Part shown: piece after piece, positions 9,969 to 21,269 of the stretch | How the letters are laid out: the number at the start of each line of letters is the position of its first letter | Position numbering within the stretch: position 1 is the stretch's first letter | DNA from: Reticulitermes speratus | Taxonomy: Eukaryota > Arthropoda > Insecta > Blattodea > Rhinotermitidae | Assembly: GCA_021186555.1 (NCBI GenBank) | Contig: JAJKFL010000004.1 | Location: 38,974,351 to 39,038,350, forward strand | Direction: 5' to 3' | Length of the DNA: 64,000 bases | Position numbers and translations under genes: made by a program | Notes under the pieces: model-generated | What the model saw: the letters and a program-made list of their open reading frames with translations, nothing else | Databases searched by the model: none | What the model was told of the DNA's origin: nothing

Positions 9969-11048
9969 TATACAGTGGAGCACAGTCAAATAAGTACGAC
10001 GTGGCCACATAAGGCGTTGATAACCACAACAGCCCAATTATTTTAAGGAACTTTATGCCAATGTACTGGCCCGTAAACATCTAAATATTATAGGCCTATT
10101 ATCATAAAAAAATAGGCCTTCGAGTAACGACTGCCGACACAACCTGGCTGGAGCAGATTTGGTAGGGATTTTTACAGAGAATAATTTAGATCAAATTTCA
10201 GACAGCGGAAGAGATGAGCCGAAACACAATTTCCCCTACCAGAAACATAGCAGTTTTTGTAAATTATCACATATTTGCTAAGTTTAGAAAAAAAAAAGAG
10301 AGCGGTTCACACGTGTGTAACAAACAGCACAAATTACTGTAAAATTATAGACGTGTAAGAGCTATTAGAAATATATTTTCTTTGCACAAAATATATCATA
10401 TATTATCCACAGGTGAAATTTTTATGATTTAAAGCGAAATTATTCTGATAATTTTTTCCCAGAGAGAGATCTTCAATCAATCTTGACATAATCATAAACA
10501 CATATTTCATATATCTTGATTTGTTAAATTTGTGCAAAACACACAGATTACTCTATTATTTCTGGACGTATCATTTAATGTACGATAACAAATGACTTTG
10601 CCCTTAATATTTTCTGTGTTCTGATATTATTCTAACTTAATAATAAGGTTGCTTCTTTTCCAGAAATTAGACCAAACACGGACCTGTCATTATCAACACA
10701 TTATCCCCATATACCACACGAATACTTCCACCACTTAACAAAATTCCATGAAACCTTCCAAACAGCAACATCACCTCCGGCAAGAGGCGGTGCGATTTCT
10801 TATTATTTTGTTGTTGTTTTTTCCATTCTTAAACATCTTAAGGGGTTGAATGCAAATGTGGCACATGTTAGATGCAGAATATCTGTTATACGATTTTAGA
10901 AACTTTGGGATTGTCACTTTGACGACTAAAAATGAAAGAGATGTTCTGTGCAGCTTAGCTCGACTGCCGAAAGAATGTTGCTTTATGAATGTACCAAGGC
11001 TTCGCTCATTTATGCTCCTTGTAAAAGGATGGTGTAGATGAAGATGAG
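9969..11048. other. No gene seen
   Basis: AT-rich sequence. Open frames on both strands at 10771-11058 overlap each other and extend into the 91-bp array; neither shows a domain. Confidence 0.55.
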
Positions 11049-12015
11049 TATGGAGCATTGGTGGAATGATACTGACAGGGGAAACTGAAGTACTGGGAGA
11101 GAAACATTATACAGCGTTGGTGGTAGATGTATGAATGAGTATGGAGCTTTGGTGGAATGATACTGAAGGGGAAACTGAAGTACTGGGAGAGAAACATTAT
11201 ACAGCGTTGGTAGTAGATGAATGAATGAGTATGGAGCATTGGTGGAATGATACTGACAGGAGAAAACTGAAGTACTGGGAGAGAAACATTATACAGCGTT
11301 GGTGGTAGATGTATGAATGAGTATGGAGCATTGGTGGAATGATACTGACAGGAGAAAACTGAAGTACTGGGAGAGAAACATTATACAGTGTTGGTGGTAG
11401 ATGTATGAATGAGTATGGAGCTTTGGTGGAATGATACTGACAGGGGAAACTGAAGTACTGGGAGAGAAACATTATACAGCGTTGGTAGTAGATGAATGAA
11501 TGAGTATGGAGCATTGGTGGAATGATACTGACAGGAGAAAACTGAAGTACTGGGAGAGAAACATTATACAGCGTTGGTGGTAGATGTATGAATGAGTATG
11601 GAGCATTGGTGGAATGATACTGACAGGAGAAAACTGAAGTACTGGGAGAGAAACATTATACAGCGTTGGTGGTAGATGTATGAATGAGTATGGAGCATTG
11701 GTGGAATGATACTGACAGGGGAAACTGAAGTACTGGGAGAGAAACATTATACAGCGTTGGTGGTAGATGTATGAATGAGTATGGAGCATTGGTGGAATGA
11801 TACTGACAGGGGAAACTGAAGTACTGGGAGAGAAACATTATACAGCGTTGGTGGTAGATGTATGAATGAGTATGGAGCATTGGTGGAATTATACTGACAG
11901 GGAAAAACTGAAGTACTGGGAGAGAAACATTACACAGCGTTGGTGGTAAAGAATGAATGTGTATGGAGCATTGGTGGAATGATACTTACAGGGAAAAACT
12001 GAAGTACTGGGAGAA
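11049..12015. repeat. 91-bp tandem array derived from a SINE 3' end
   Basis: About 10-11 units of 90-92 bp begin TATGGAGCATTGGTGGAATG. The first half of each unit matches the 3' end of SINE family D as seen at 15171 (ATGGAGCACCAGTGGAATGA, then ATTGACAGGGGAAAA). The last unit runs without a break into the body of a family D SINE at 12016. The rest of the unit (ACATTATACAGCGTTGG section) is probably the former flank. Confidence 0.85.
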
Positions 12016-12126
12016 AAATCTGTCCCAGTGCCATTTTGTCCACCACAAATCTCACATGGACTGACCTGGGGTCGAACCTAAGCCACGGCCTGAGTGGCCG
12101 GTGACTGCCTGAGCCATAGCACGGCC
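12016..12126 (-). mobile_element. tRNA-like SINE family D, body and head
   Basis: On the minus strand it starts with GGCCGTGCTATGGCTCAGGC, an A-box-like tRNA head, then a B-box-like GGTTCGACCC, then GTCCATGTGAGATTTGTGG. It matches 15171-15340. Its 3' end is the expanded array to the left. Confidence 0.7.
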
Positions 12127-12128
12127 TA

Positions 12129-13496
12129 AAGACTACACTTACTGTACTTCATATATAAGGATCCAGTTCTTACCTCACAGAGAACGCAGCGTTTTTTCCA
12201 TTAGAGAAGCCAATCAGTGAAATCTTTAGGAGCAAATAATAGTTACACTTGCAAGAATCACACGAAGTACACAAATACATAAACACACTGTTTAGGCCAA
12301 ATGCAGACTCTTTAGTGTTAAAACTATTGGTACATATAATAACCACTAAAATTTGAAGGTTTAAGATAAACTATGCTACTAATTGCGTCTGCAGTCAATA
12401 GGGAATTGATGATTCCGAGAGCCAAGAAATGTGAAGTGACTGTACCGATAAGAAGTGTTTTTGCTTATATTAAATCCTGAAGAAGGCTGTACCACAAGGA
12501 GACAAGCATGCCGAATGAACTCCTTTCAAGAGTGCATCTAATTTTTAACAATGTTTAGCCAAACATATTCAATGTAGATTGACATAGTGGAATGAGACAA
12601 CCTCCAAACCTATAGGTGAACACCAACACTGTGTAAAAATCTACTGCATCCTTCTTCAAGGTAGATTAGGAAGGGTACCTGGTTAAAGGGAAGAGAAGCA
12701 GTTAGAACCTTTGAACAACATCTGCAATAACATTTGTTTGTGGAATTTTAATATCGTCACAACTAATCCGGGTCATTCCCGGGGGTAAAGCTGCCGGGGC
12801 GTGGCGTTGACGGACAACATTAAGTATCTGGGAAAGTCAGAGTACTCAGGACGCTCTTGCGCTAAGATACTTTGTTGACCTAAGCTGGGATCGCATGTCC
12901 GCCATTACAGTAAGAACACTGTAGGGACAACAGCCGACTGCAGCAGAGATCAGACAATTCATTTGTGCAAACTGTTTTGATATCACAATCAGATTCTGTC
13001 TGCAGTGACACGCACCGTTCACATTGTTATGAAATATAAATACAATAATGAAAGCTATTTCATCCATTTCAAATTGAAACGTTATGAAAAGCCAAATATG
13101 CATGGGAAATCAGAAATGAAATTCTGTGCGATTTTTTTTTGAGCCATTGTTCAGTACACCGTGGGCTTGGTGATATAATCTGACGATTGTCGAAAAGTTT
13201 CATGCTTAAAATAAAATAAAAGACAGTTGAATAGGTTCGTTACAGAATTCCGTGTCTGCTCACAAAAATAGAACCTGCCGTATTATTACAGAATACACTA
13301 ACAGTTGTGCCTTCTTCAGGGTTAATGACAAGACACTATACACACATTAGCAAACTGTAAGACATGATACTGCGCAGGTCGTTACCTATTTACGAACTTA
13401 CACGGTGTGTCGCGTCCTAGAAGGCAGAAGTATTAACATTCGCACCCACTGAGAAAGAAAGCCACACAAAATATAAGAAGTATGTTATCATCCATT
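12129..13496. other. No gene seen; small SINE B scrap
   Basis: Mostly unique-looking. A family B SINE fragment lies at 12768-12811 (GGTCATTCCCGGGGGTAAAG, then GGGGCGTGGCGTTGAC). CCTGAAGAAGGC motifs occur near 12477 and, on the minus strand, near 13311. Confidence 0.55.
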
Positions 13497-13520
13497 AATT
13501 AATTCATTCATTCATTCATT
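13497..13520 (-). repeat. (GAAT)n tail of the LINE fragment
   Basis: ATTCATTCATTCATTCATTC on the plus strand sits at the downstream end of the 39-bp array and the LINE 3' end, where a simple-repeat 3' tail is expected. Confidence 0.6.
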
Positions 13521-13945
13521 CTGCAGTCTGTATTACGACAGGTCCGTAGCCTCTTCATTCTGTAGTCTGTCTTAAGACAGGTCCGTAGCCTCTTCATTCT
13601 GTAGTCTGTCTTACGACAGGTTCGTAGCCTCTTCATTCTGTAGTCTGTCTTACGACAGGTCCGTAGCCTCTTCATTCTGTAGTCTGTCTTACGACAGGTC
13701 CGTAGCCTCTTCATTCTGTAGTCTGTCTTACGACAGGTCCGTAGCCTCTTCATTCTGTAGTCTGTCTTACGACAGGTCCGTAACCTCTTCATTCTGTAGT
13801 CTGTCTTACGACAGGTCCGTAGCCTCTTCATTCTGTAGTCTGTCTTACGACAGGTCCGTAGTCTCTTCATTCTGTAGTCTGTCTTACGACAGGTCCGTAG
13901 CCTCTTCATTCTGCAGTCTGTCTTACGACAGGTCCATAGCCTCTT
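13521..13945 (-). repeat. 39-bp tandem array made of a LINE 3' terminus
   Basis: About 10-11 units of 39 bp contain CTGTCTTACGACAG, a perfect 5-bp stem with a 4-base loop. Read on the minus strand in the LINE frame, the unit spells RGYGPVVRQT plus one or two residues and a stop, which is what follows the LINE ORF at 13922-13960. The array is therefore a local amplification of the LINE's last codons. Confidence 0.85.
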
Positions 13946-14420
13946 CCAAAGCGAGTTCTTCACAGTGTGCGATCTAGTGCTTCCTCTTTCAATTTCCAGT
14001 ATCTTCTCTTTTCCTTAAGGTCATTCAGTAGCTGCTTACGTCTTCTCCCTCGTCGTCCCGTCATTTCTATCCTTCCCTCTAACTCTCCTTCAATCACATG
14101 TTTCAGAAGGCAGTTCCTACGCAAGATGTGACCAATCCAGTTAGCCTTTCTTCTTTTTATTGTATGTACGATATTCCTCTCCTCCTTCACTCTGTGTAAT
14201 ACTTCTTCATTTCTCACACGATCGGTCCAACTGATCTTCTCCATTCTTCTCCAGCACCGCATTTCAAAAATTTCCAGATACTTCTAATCCATTTTCCGAA
14301 GTGTCCACGTTTCAGCACCACACAAAGCTACGCTCCAAATGTAGCACTTTACTAGTTCCTTCCTTAAATTTAAGTCCAGTTTGCTAGTCAAAAGAGTCTC
14401 CTGTATGTTATCCTCGCTTT
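13922..14420 (-). pseudogene. Non-LTR retrotransposon ORF2 C-terminus, broken
   Basis: The minus-strand frame from about 14405 gives QETLLTSKLDLNLRKELVKC, then YIWSVALCGAETWTLRKMD, a TAG stop at 14284-14286, then KYLEIFEMRCWRRMEKISWT, running on past IKRRKANWIGHILRR to EEALDRTL. The GAETWTLRK and RRKANWIGHILRR stretches are typical of the region after reverse transcriptase in insect LINEs. A second stop (TGA, 13960-13962) interrupts the frame shortly before the 39-bp units. The fragment is 5'-truncated, with no YADD-type RT core. Clade (CR1/RTE/Jockey-like) is not resolved. Confidence 0.8.
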
Positions 14421-15170
14421 ACTTTATGTATAATTTTTACGAAGTGCATCCGTTTAGAAACTGAACTTAGTTCGTTTTCGCTATGAAGGTGGCAGACTTC
14501 TAGATGTCCGTGGAAGTTATCGTGATCGGGGGGGGGGGGGCTACCTCACAATGGCCGGCTGGGGGGCAGTTTTGTCCCGAGATGCAAACCGTTAAAACTG
14601 TCTCCATAACGCATTCCTCTACAGAGAGCACAGTCTAAGATTACAGCATCCCTTTTCATAGCACTGCATATTTTCTAGTTATCTGAAGACGAATTATAAA
14701 AATTTTCCCCCATTCAGAAAGTCTTCTGCACTCAACACGGTGCCTGTACAGTCACACCAGGAAATGAGAACGCTATTTTGGCTGACTATAAAAATAAATC
14801 CCTGCTATAAGAAATCTTAGGCCAGCAATATTACACACAGTTGGCTATTGAAACGCGTTTTATCTTAAGGTAAAAACATTGCATTATTAACTGGATTGAT
14901 AAAGATAATTTGACATGAATTTTATTGTAAACTTGGGTGTAAAATTAATAATAAATTACATAAAGATTTAAATGACGAGATACATATGTGTGTTTAACAG
15001 GCTGCGAAAATAAGGGGAAAACAAATTTGAATGAGATAAAACATACATTGCTAAAATAAGATGCAGTCTTTTTTTTCGCTAGATGAAGGGCCCTCGCACC
15101 ACAGCCTTAAGGCTTTTTGTGCAACCCTGTGATGAAGATGAGCAGTTCTTTTTACCAATTTTTACAATTA
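14421..15170. other. No gene seen; G run
   Basis: AT-rich, with 13 consecutive G at 14528-14540. No credible ORF. Confidence 0.55.
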
Positions 15171-15340
15171 ATGGAGCACCAGTGGAATGAAATTGACAGG
15201 GGAAAACCGACAACTGGGAGAAAAACCTGTCCCAGTGCCACTTTGTCCACCACAAATCTCACATGGACTTGACCTGGGACCGAACCCCGGGTCTCCGTGG
15301 TGACAGGCCAGCGACTAACCGCCTGAGCCATGGCACGGCC
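15171..15340 (-). mobile_element. tRNA-like SINE family D, single-copy form
   Basis: The minus strand begins GGCCGTGCCATGGCTCAGGC (A-box-like), then a B-box-like GGTTCGGTCCC, then a body ending in TTCCACTGGTGCTCCAT. This is the form without tail expansion, to compare with 11049-12126. Confidence 0.75.
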
Positions 15341-15430
15341 CCAAGGTGCAGTTAATATTTTGTCCTGATTACCCGGCATTCGTGTCGATCCACATTGTTA
15401 CCTCATCAACATGCTGCCTTCTAACCACAA

Positions 15431-15527
15431 GTAAAGGTAAAGGTAAAGGTAAAGGTCTTCCTAGAACAGGCCATGAAAGCCCAGAGTGGGAGTAGAGGTA
15501 TAGCTCTACTCTTTCTTTAACCCTGTC
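15431..15527 (-). mobile_element. 5'-truncated SINE family B fragment
   Basis: Four GTAAAG repeats on the plus strand (the tail), then a section matching the 3' part of family B (CAGGCCATGAAAGCCCAGAG, then AGTAGAGGTATAGCTCTACT). The tRNA-like head is absent. Confidence 0.75.
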
Positions 15528-15599
15528 TAACAACAAGATTCTACCAATATTTATGACTATACACATATTTTAAACTTCAATAATTTTTTTAAAAATATA

Positions 15600-15783
15600 A
15601 GTCGAACTCGGTTATAACGTCATGAAAGGGACTGAATACTTTATGTCGTTATAAACGAGTGTCGTTATAACCGTGTAGTATAATGTTATGGTTAATAGTG
15701 ACGAATTAATTGGTACTACAGAATATCTGACGTTATATATGAGGTGTCGGTTAAACCGATGTCGTTATAACCGGGTTCGACTG
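15600..15783 (+). mobile_element. Pogo/Tigger-like MITE, family E
   Basis: Starts GTCGAACTCGGTTATAACG and ends CCGGGTTCGACTG before TA, with repeated GTCGTTATAA motifs inside. It matches 57446-57629 over most of its length. Confidence 0.7.
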
Positions 15784-16128
15784 TATATAAATTCAAGACA
15801 TCTTGATACACGCTGGTATTTTAGGGCAATGTGGCATTGCGTGTTTTTGTACTTTCTTCTAATTTTTGTAACAGAACTTACACGAAGATGACCAGAAAGT
15901 GTCGAAACATGTAGCAAGTTATATTTTAATAAGAACACATTTGTCCTGAGTGAAAGATTGGTTTGTATGTATTGTATATACTTCATAAAGAAAATTTTTC
16001 CCTAACAACGACGCGGAATGCGTTACGTAACTCAAAGTTTTCACGGTATGAATTACACATTTCTGTCGCACTCAAAAGCAGACTTATTTTTAAGAAGCTT
16101 TAATTGCAGAAAATCTACTCGCTAAATA

Positions 16129-16206
16129 CAGGGCATACACAAAAGAATGGTGCGGTTTTAATAGTGTTCACTATTAAAACCGCACCATTCTTTTGTGTAT
16201 GCCCTG
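16129..16206. mobile_element. 78-bp palindromic MITE, copy 3
   Basis: A perfect or nearly perfect palindrome with both arms in the AAAAGAATGGTGCGG form, flanked by TA. It is the cleanest of the short palindromes in the window. Confidence 0.85.
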
Positions 16207-17858
16207 TATCTATTGCTTTTAACTTTTCAATGCCCTCGGTACACTCTACGGACCTTTAATTTCTCACATGCTTGCCAGCCTCGGTGTCACTGTACCGCCG
16301 CGAATACATTAGGGGTAACACAGATATAAAAACTCCTCTCAACAGGGTAGCATTTTGAATTTAAACCCCAACATCATTGAAGGTTTTAAACAATGCCCGT
16401 AACTTAAAACAGGAACATTGTACAGGGCAAGGGAAAACGATTCAGCTGTACGACGATCAGAGGTTTGACTGTGCGTAGAACGGTACCGAATATTGGGACA
16501 TAATCCCGTAGGTGGCTGAAAGCATACTTCGCGGCGTGGGAATCGCAGCTCAATAAAAATAAATTTTACAAAAATACATCTCGTTTCTGTTGATATAAAA
16601 CTCACCTGTACGGCCATAACCAGCTCAAAGCGACTGTACTTACAAAGCACAATCCAGAATGAGTGAATGCATGAATATATCTCCTAAGGGTAATATTTTT
16701 CCCAATCGATGCGATGGGGGGGGGGGGGGAATTTTTTTTTTATCTATTCTGCTTTGTGATTGATGTATTCTCCCCCCCATACACTTCTCTTCTCCCAAAA
16801 ATTATCCCCTTTCCATTATTTTTTTTTTCGTTACAATTGAAAATAAAAAAAAAACACACCACAATTCGTTTCACCGCAGTTGATTTTGTGTTTTTGACAA
16901 TCGTTAATTTAGTTGGTATTGCGGGCAGATATTTTTGTGGTTTGCAGCACAATGATGAGAATATCTGTGGTCTTTTGATGACATGACGTTTTATTACCGT
17001 CAACATCAAAATTACGATTATGTAGAAGTCATTTCTGATTATATATTTTTTTCAACAATAATGAGTAATACGATTTCTTTGCTTTACAATAGCAAACAAT
17101 TAAGTACAGACTTTTATGTCAGTAGTCTATTGTAATTAGGCTCTGCCCTCTTAAATAACATCTCTAAATACATAATACAAACTATTTCAAACATTTAGAA
17201 ATGAAAATTATTTAAAAATCAAATTTATAATTAATTGAAAGCACTTTTTAATCAAGAAAATACTTTCTAGCATACGCGATACTCTAACTTAGGACTCATA
17301 TTTAACAACAAACTGCAACACCAAAATTATAACCTCAAACGTGTGGGCAACGTGACCTTTAACCCTGAAGAAAGATGGGGAGTGCGTCAAAACAAGTGGC
17401 TGAACAGAATTTCTGAAAGAGGGCCAGCAAAAGGGGGACGGATACAATGACATAATTAAGGGTTCGTATTTCTTGCAACTCACCTAATATTTTTAAGATT
17501 ACTGAAATAAAAATAATTAGAATGTCAGGATGTAGAGTATCAACGATTCCGAAAGGTTTTTCCCCTCAAGCTGGAGGCAGCAAACTCCTCGAAACCTTGG
17601 AACCTACGTACCAGTACTTAAGGCGCCATAGCACAGAATGTGGTAAATATATCAAGAACCACTGTGGTAACCTCAGAATTGTCAAATAATCATTTGGTGG
17701 GGTGAAATGACGAAGGAGGTTCTTGAAGCTTAATTTGGGGTCCTCGGCATGTGCTGAGATTGGCTCCCTCTGTCAAAATTTTGTGTCCCGGTGTAAATTT
17801 GAAAATATATCAGTTTTCAAAAAGGGCTGACTAGTATTTCAACAAAGTAAAGAAAATT
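16207..17858. other. No gene seen
   Basis: A G run (14 bases, 16716-16729) is followed by T and A runs. Open frames here (16339-16650 minus, 16714-17009 both strands) are low-complexity or overlap on opposite strands. CCTGAAGAAAGATGG at about 17364 resembles the degenerate motifs elsewhere. Confidence 0.5.
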
Positions 17859-18120
17859 GGGCCAATCTCAGTGACCGCGCCGTCTAAGGCGTGGGTTTAC
17901 AGCCGTTCGCTTGCTGGGATTGCGGGTTCGAATCCCACCGGGGGCATGGATGTCTGTCTCTTGTGAGTGTTGTGTGTTGTCAGGTAGAGGTCTCTGCGAC
18001 GGGCTGGTCACTCGTCCAGAGGAGTCCTACCGAGTGTGGTGTGTCTGAGTGTGTGATCGTGAAGCCTCGAAAAATGAGGCGGCCTAGGCCCCCAAGGGGC
18101 TGTTAAACCATAGGGGGAAA
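17859..18120 (+). mobile_element. tRNA-derived SINE, family C
   Basis: The tRNA-like head GGCCAATCTCAGTGACCGCG is followed by a B box GGGTTCGAATCCC, then a conserved body (ATGGATGTCTGT, GTCACTCGTCCAGAGGAGTC, GCGGCCTAGGCCCCCAAGG) and an A-rich end. It matches the copies at 45209 and 57659 closely. Confidence 0.85.
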
Positions 18121-18579
18121 AAATTTATCTGCTGTAAAAATAACACATATAAACCCTATAAAAATGTCTTCGTTTTGTGAAGATATGGCATAGTGTTATG
18201 AAGTACTGTAATACGTCATCACAATTAATACAAAACATTTTATTTAATTTTTAAAAAAAGTGGATAATAGTTACCTTAAAGGAGATAAATGATTACACAA
18301 AATAACACGCGAACTTTCGTTATTAGCAGAATGTCCCTTAAAGTGACACAGTAAACTGTTTTCCAAGAATTATAACAGCCTGCAGGACGATAATATTTAT
18401 ATCAATGAGTTGTCCATTACTTAATAACTTGCATTTGAAAAGGATCTATAGAAACATATAGCAAACCATCAATAAAAATTGCAGTTCACGAAACGTGATA
18501 TTCGGTAAGACACTTACCAAATTCTGAAGAAGCAGAGGACTTATCCAGATCAGAAATGTATCTTACCTGAAAGGGAAAA

Positions 18580-19465
18580 TAATTCAATTCAATTCAATTC
18601 TAGTTTATCAATGTGCCAAGTCAACAGCCAGATGGCAAATTACAGAAACAGCACAACATACAAACACAATAATAATAATAATTCAATTCAATTCAATTCT
18701 AGTTTATTAATGTGCCCAGTCAACAGCCAGATGGCCAATTACACAAACAGCACAACATACAAACACAATAATAATAATAATTCAATTCAATTCAATTCTA
18801 GTTTATTAATGTGCCCAGTCAACAGCCAGATGGCCAATTACAGAAACAGCACAACATACAAACACAATAATAATAATAATTCAATTCAATTCAATTCTAG
18901 TTTATTAATGTGCCCAGTCAACAGCCAGATGGCCAATTACACAAACAGCACAACATACAAACACAATAATAATAATAATTCAATTCAATTCAATTCTAGT
19001 TTATCAATGTGCCAAGTCAACAGCCAGATGGCAAATTACAGAAACAGCACAACATACAAACACAATAATAATAATAATTCAATTCAATTCAATTCTAGTT
19101 TATTAATGTGCCCAGTCAACAGCCAGATGGCCAATTACACAAACAGCACAACATACAAACACAATAATAATAATAATTCAATTCAATTCAATTCTAGTTT
19201 ATCAATGTGCCGATTCAACAGCCAGATGGCAAATTACAGAAACAGCACAACATACAAACACAATAATAATAATAATTCAATTCAATTCAATTCTAGTTTA
19301 TCAATGTGCCGATTCAACAGCCAGATGGCAAATTACAGGAACAGCACAACATACAAACACAATAATAATAATAATTCAATTCAATTCAATTCTAGTTTAT
19401 CAATGTGCCGAGTCAACAGCCAGATGGCAAATTACAGGAACAGCACAACATACAGACACAAATAA
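18580..19465. repeat. 99-bp tandem array, nine copies, open in one frame
   Basis: Each unit has three TTCAA repeats, a central AACAGCCAGATGGC section and an (AAT)n stretch. The plus frame stays open for 284 codons because 99 is a multiple of three, giving units such as VNSQMANYRNSTTYKHNNNN. Two sub-types (YRN/YTN with CQV/CPV) alternate in the first six units, then a third form follows. An N- and S-rich repeat peptide is possible, but I see no promoter, signal or flanking coding sequence. Confidence 0.88.
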
Positions 19466-20071
19466 AAACGGACAATAATAATAACAATAATAATAATAAT
19501 AATAATAATAAACAGACAGGATAGGATCATACGATGTAAAGACAAAGATAATTTCAATTACTTGATGGCTTTTACTCATTCTGTAATAACACTGTGCCAA
19601 ATGAATTGGAAATGTGATTTTCTGCAATCCATAAAATGACTGGATAAAATCACGAAAATCATCCTGGAGACAACCGGTCATCCGACCGAGATTAAAACCC
19701 AGTACATATAGAATGCAAGGCCCAAATGTCAGCCAGTAGATAGTGGCGGTCCGCGGCACATAAAACAGTTTTGCTCTAAACATGCAGCTATTTTAACACG
19801 AATGTCGCACAGTGGTGCCAACGTTAGATAGAGACATTTCTAAACTTCACGAAATTTCACAGTTACGCAAATTTACAACATTAAAAAACATTTTTTTGAA
19901 TTAATGAGACTTTTGAAACTCGCGCCGAGTTCTTCCTTGCGGAATGAAAGCGCAGTGAAACGAGGGTGGAGGAAGATTACTGCTGGGCGATAACACAGGC
20001 GGCATTACGGTCAAGCTGCGGCCGATCAGGTTCCAGCGTGTTGGAGTTTAGATTTCAACTAAACGCACATA
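19466..20071. other. No gene seen; (AAT)n
   Basis: An (AAT)n microsatellite at about 19475-19511 is followed by unique-looking sequence without a supportable gene. Confidence 0.55.
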
Positions 20072-20635
20072 CAGGGCATACACAAAAGAATGGTGCGGTT
20101 TCAAAAGTGAATAAAAAATTTATTTCTTACCTTACACGGGCACAACATACACCGTCAGCGGCGGCAACTGTCCAAGTTTCTCATTCGGTAATTACAATCC
20201 TTCAATGTGTGCACCCTGGGTCACACGACACACATCCACACGGTAATCAAACTCATCCCAGACCCGGTGTAGCATGTCCGCTGTAATGGCCTGCAGTACA
20301 TGCGTTATCCGATCACGAATTTCATGGATGGACGTGGGCAATGGTGGTACATAAACGCTGTCTTTAACAAACCCCCAAAGAAAGAAATCACGCTGCACTG
20401 TAATCACAGATCTGGACACCTCAAAACGGAGCACACAGAAAGCCTTCTCCTGCTGCAACGCCATCTTTGAAACTGGCCCCGCGGCCACGCAGTAAGCATG
20501 AGAAGCGAACTGCTGGTAGCGCATGAGAAACTTGGACAGTTGCCACCGCTGACGGTGTATGTTGTGCCCGTGTAATGTGAGACATAAATTGTTTATTCAC
20601 TTTTGAAACCGCACCATTCTTTTGTGTATGCCCTG
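20072..20635. mobile_element. 564-bp internally deleted transposon with 113-bp inverted ends
   Basis: Inverted repeats of about 113 bp (20072-20184 and 20523-20635) begin CAGGGCATACACAAAAGAAT and are flanked by TA. Between them is a minus-strand ORF that joins the two ends of a transposase. The outer 30 bases of the repeats are those of the 78-bp palindromes at 1401, 1508, 16129, 30762 and 43173. This is the only copy with coding content and the likely source of the palindromes. Confidence 0.85.
20192..20464 (-). CDS. Transposase with N- and C-termini fused by deletion
   Basis: Reading from the Met at 20464, the product starts MALQQEKAFCVLRFEVSRSV, which looks like the N-terminal start of a helix-turn-helix insect transposase. 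It passes at VQRD directly into FFLWGFVKDSVYVPPLP and ends RVTQGAHIEGL. PLDFFLWG-type motifs hold the third catalytic Asp of Tc1/mariner-like DDE enzymes, so the junction near 20382-20389 removes the DNA-binding remainder and the first two catalytic residues. Both parents carry D-F at the joint, which suggests a microhomology deletion. The frame is open for 91 codons (111 from an upstream Met). It cannot be catalytic; function, if any, is unknown. Family naming (DUF4817-type) is from memory. Confidence 0.7.
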   Translation of the reverse strand: MALQQEKAFCVLRFEVSRSVITVQRDFFLWGFVKDSVYVPPLPTSIHEIRDRITHVLQAITADMLHRVWDEFDYRVDVCRVTQGAHIEGL

Positions 20636-20974
20636 TATATATACAAAGTTCAGACTTGCGCTGAACTTTTCAGAACTTAACTGTAGCGTAAGTATTTGAG
20701 TATCTGTAGGAAGGTTGATTGTTCTATATCTTGGTTTGTCCTGAGATGTATGATAAAATGCATGTCCTTGAGGATGTTAATATCGCAGTGTACAGTTCTT
20801 CCATGTTCCTCAGTGCGTGGCCGGCCATATGCTGTCCACGCAGTGTGTTTGTGAATCTGTTTACGATTCTGAGTATGAACAGGCACTACCTACCTAAATA
20901 GTATTAACATATTATTATTTGTAATGGAAACGTAGTGTGTTGTCTGTGAAGTAGAAATTGAATTTGAAGTTAAT

Positions 20975-21269
20975 TTTTTTAGTGGTCCCATACAGGCCTT
21001 GAAAGGCCCTTAGGGCTCCAGGAGTTCAAGGCTCCCAGGTGTTTAGACAATCGGCACATAAAGGTGGTAAGGTTGTCAGCCCTACGCACCGGCCGCCTTT
21101 ACCCCCCCAGGAAAGATTCCTGATACTCATTTCTGTTAGAAACCCAGGGCCATAGTGCGACCGAAACGATTATGTCAGCGAAAAATTCCAGTGACGCCAT
21201 CGGGCATCGAACCCGCGACGTTCCGACTTGTAGCGCAGTGCCTCAACCAACTGCGCCACCGCGTGCCGC
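20975..21269 (-). mobile_element. Full-length SINE family A with 13-bp target duplication
   Basis: The minus strand starts GGCACGCGGTGGCGCAGTTG, a complete tRNA-like head with A box, then the B box GGGTTCGATGCCC and the family A body. ATTTGAAGTTAAT flanks it at 20962-20974 and 21270-21282, a clear 13-bp target-site duplication. This copy defines the full family A structure. Confidence 0.88.

Noticed and set aside
13508..13963. 151-codon basic repeat protein (RMKRLRTCRKTDY)
   Set aside because: This is the 39-bp LINE-tail array in a frame different from that of the LINE; the LINE frame explains the sequence better.
16714..17009. Overlapping 90-codon frames on both strands
   Set aside because: They start in a G/T run and rely on homopolymers; no domain, and the two strands are equally open.
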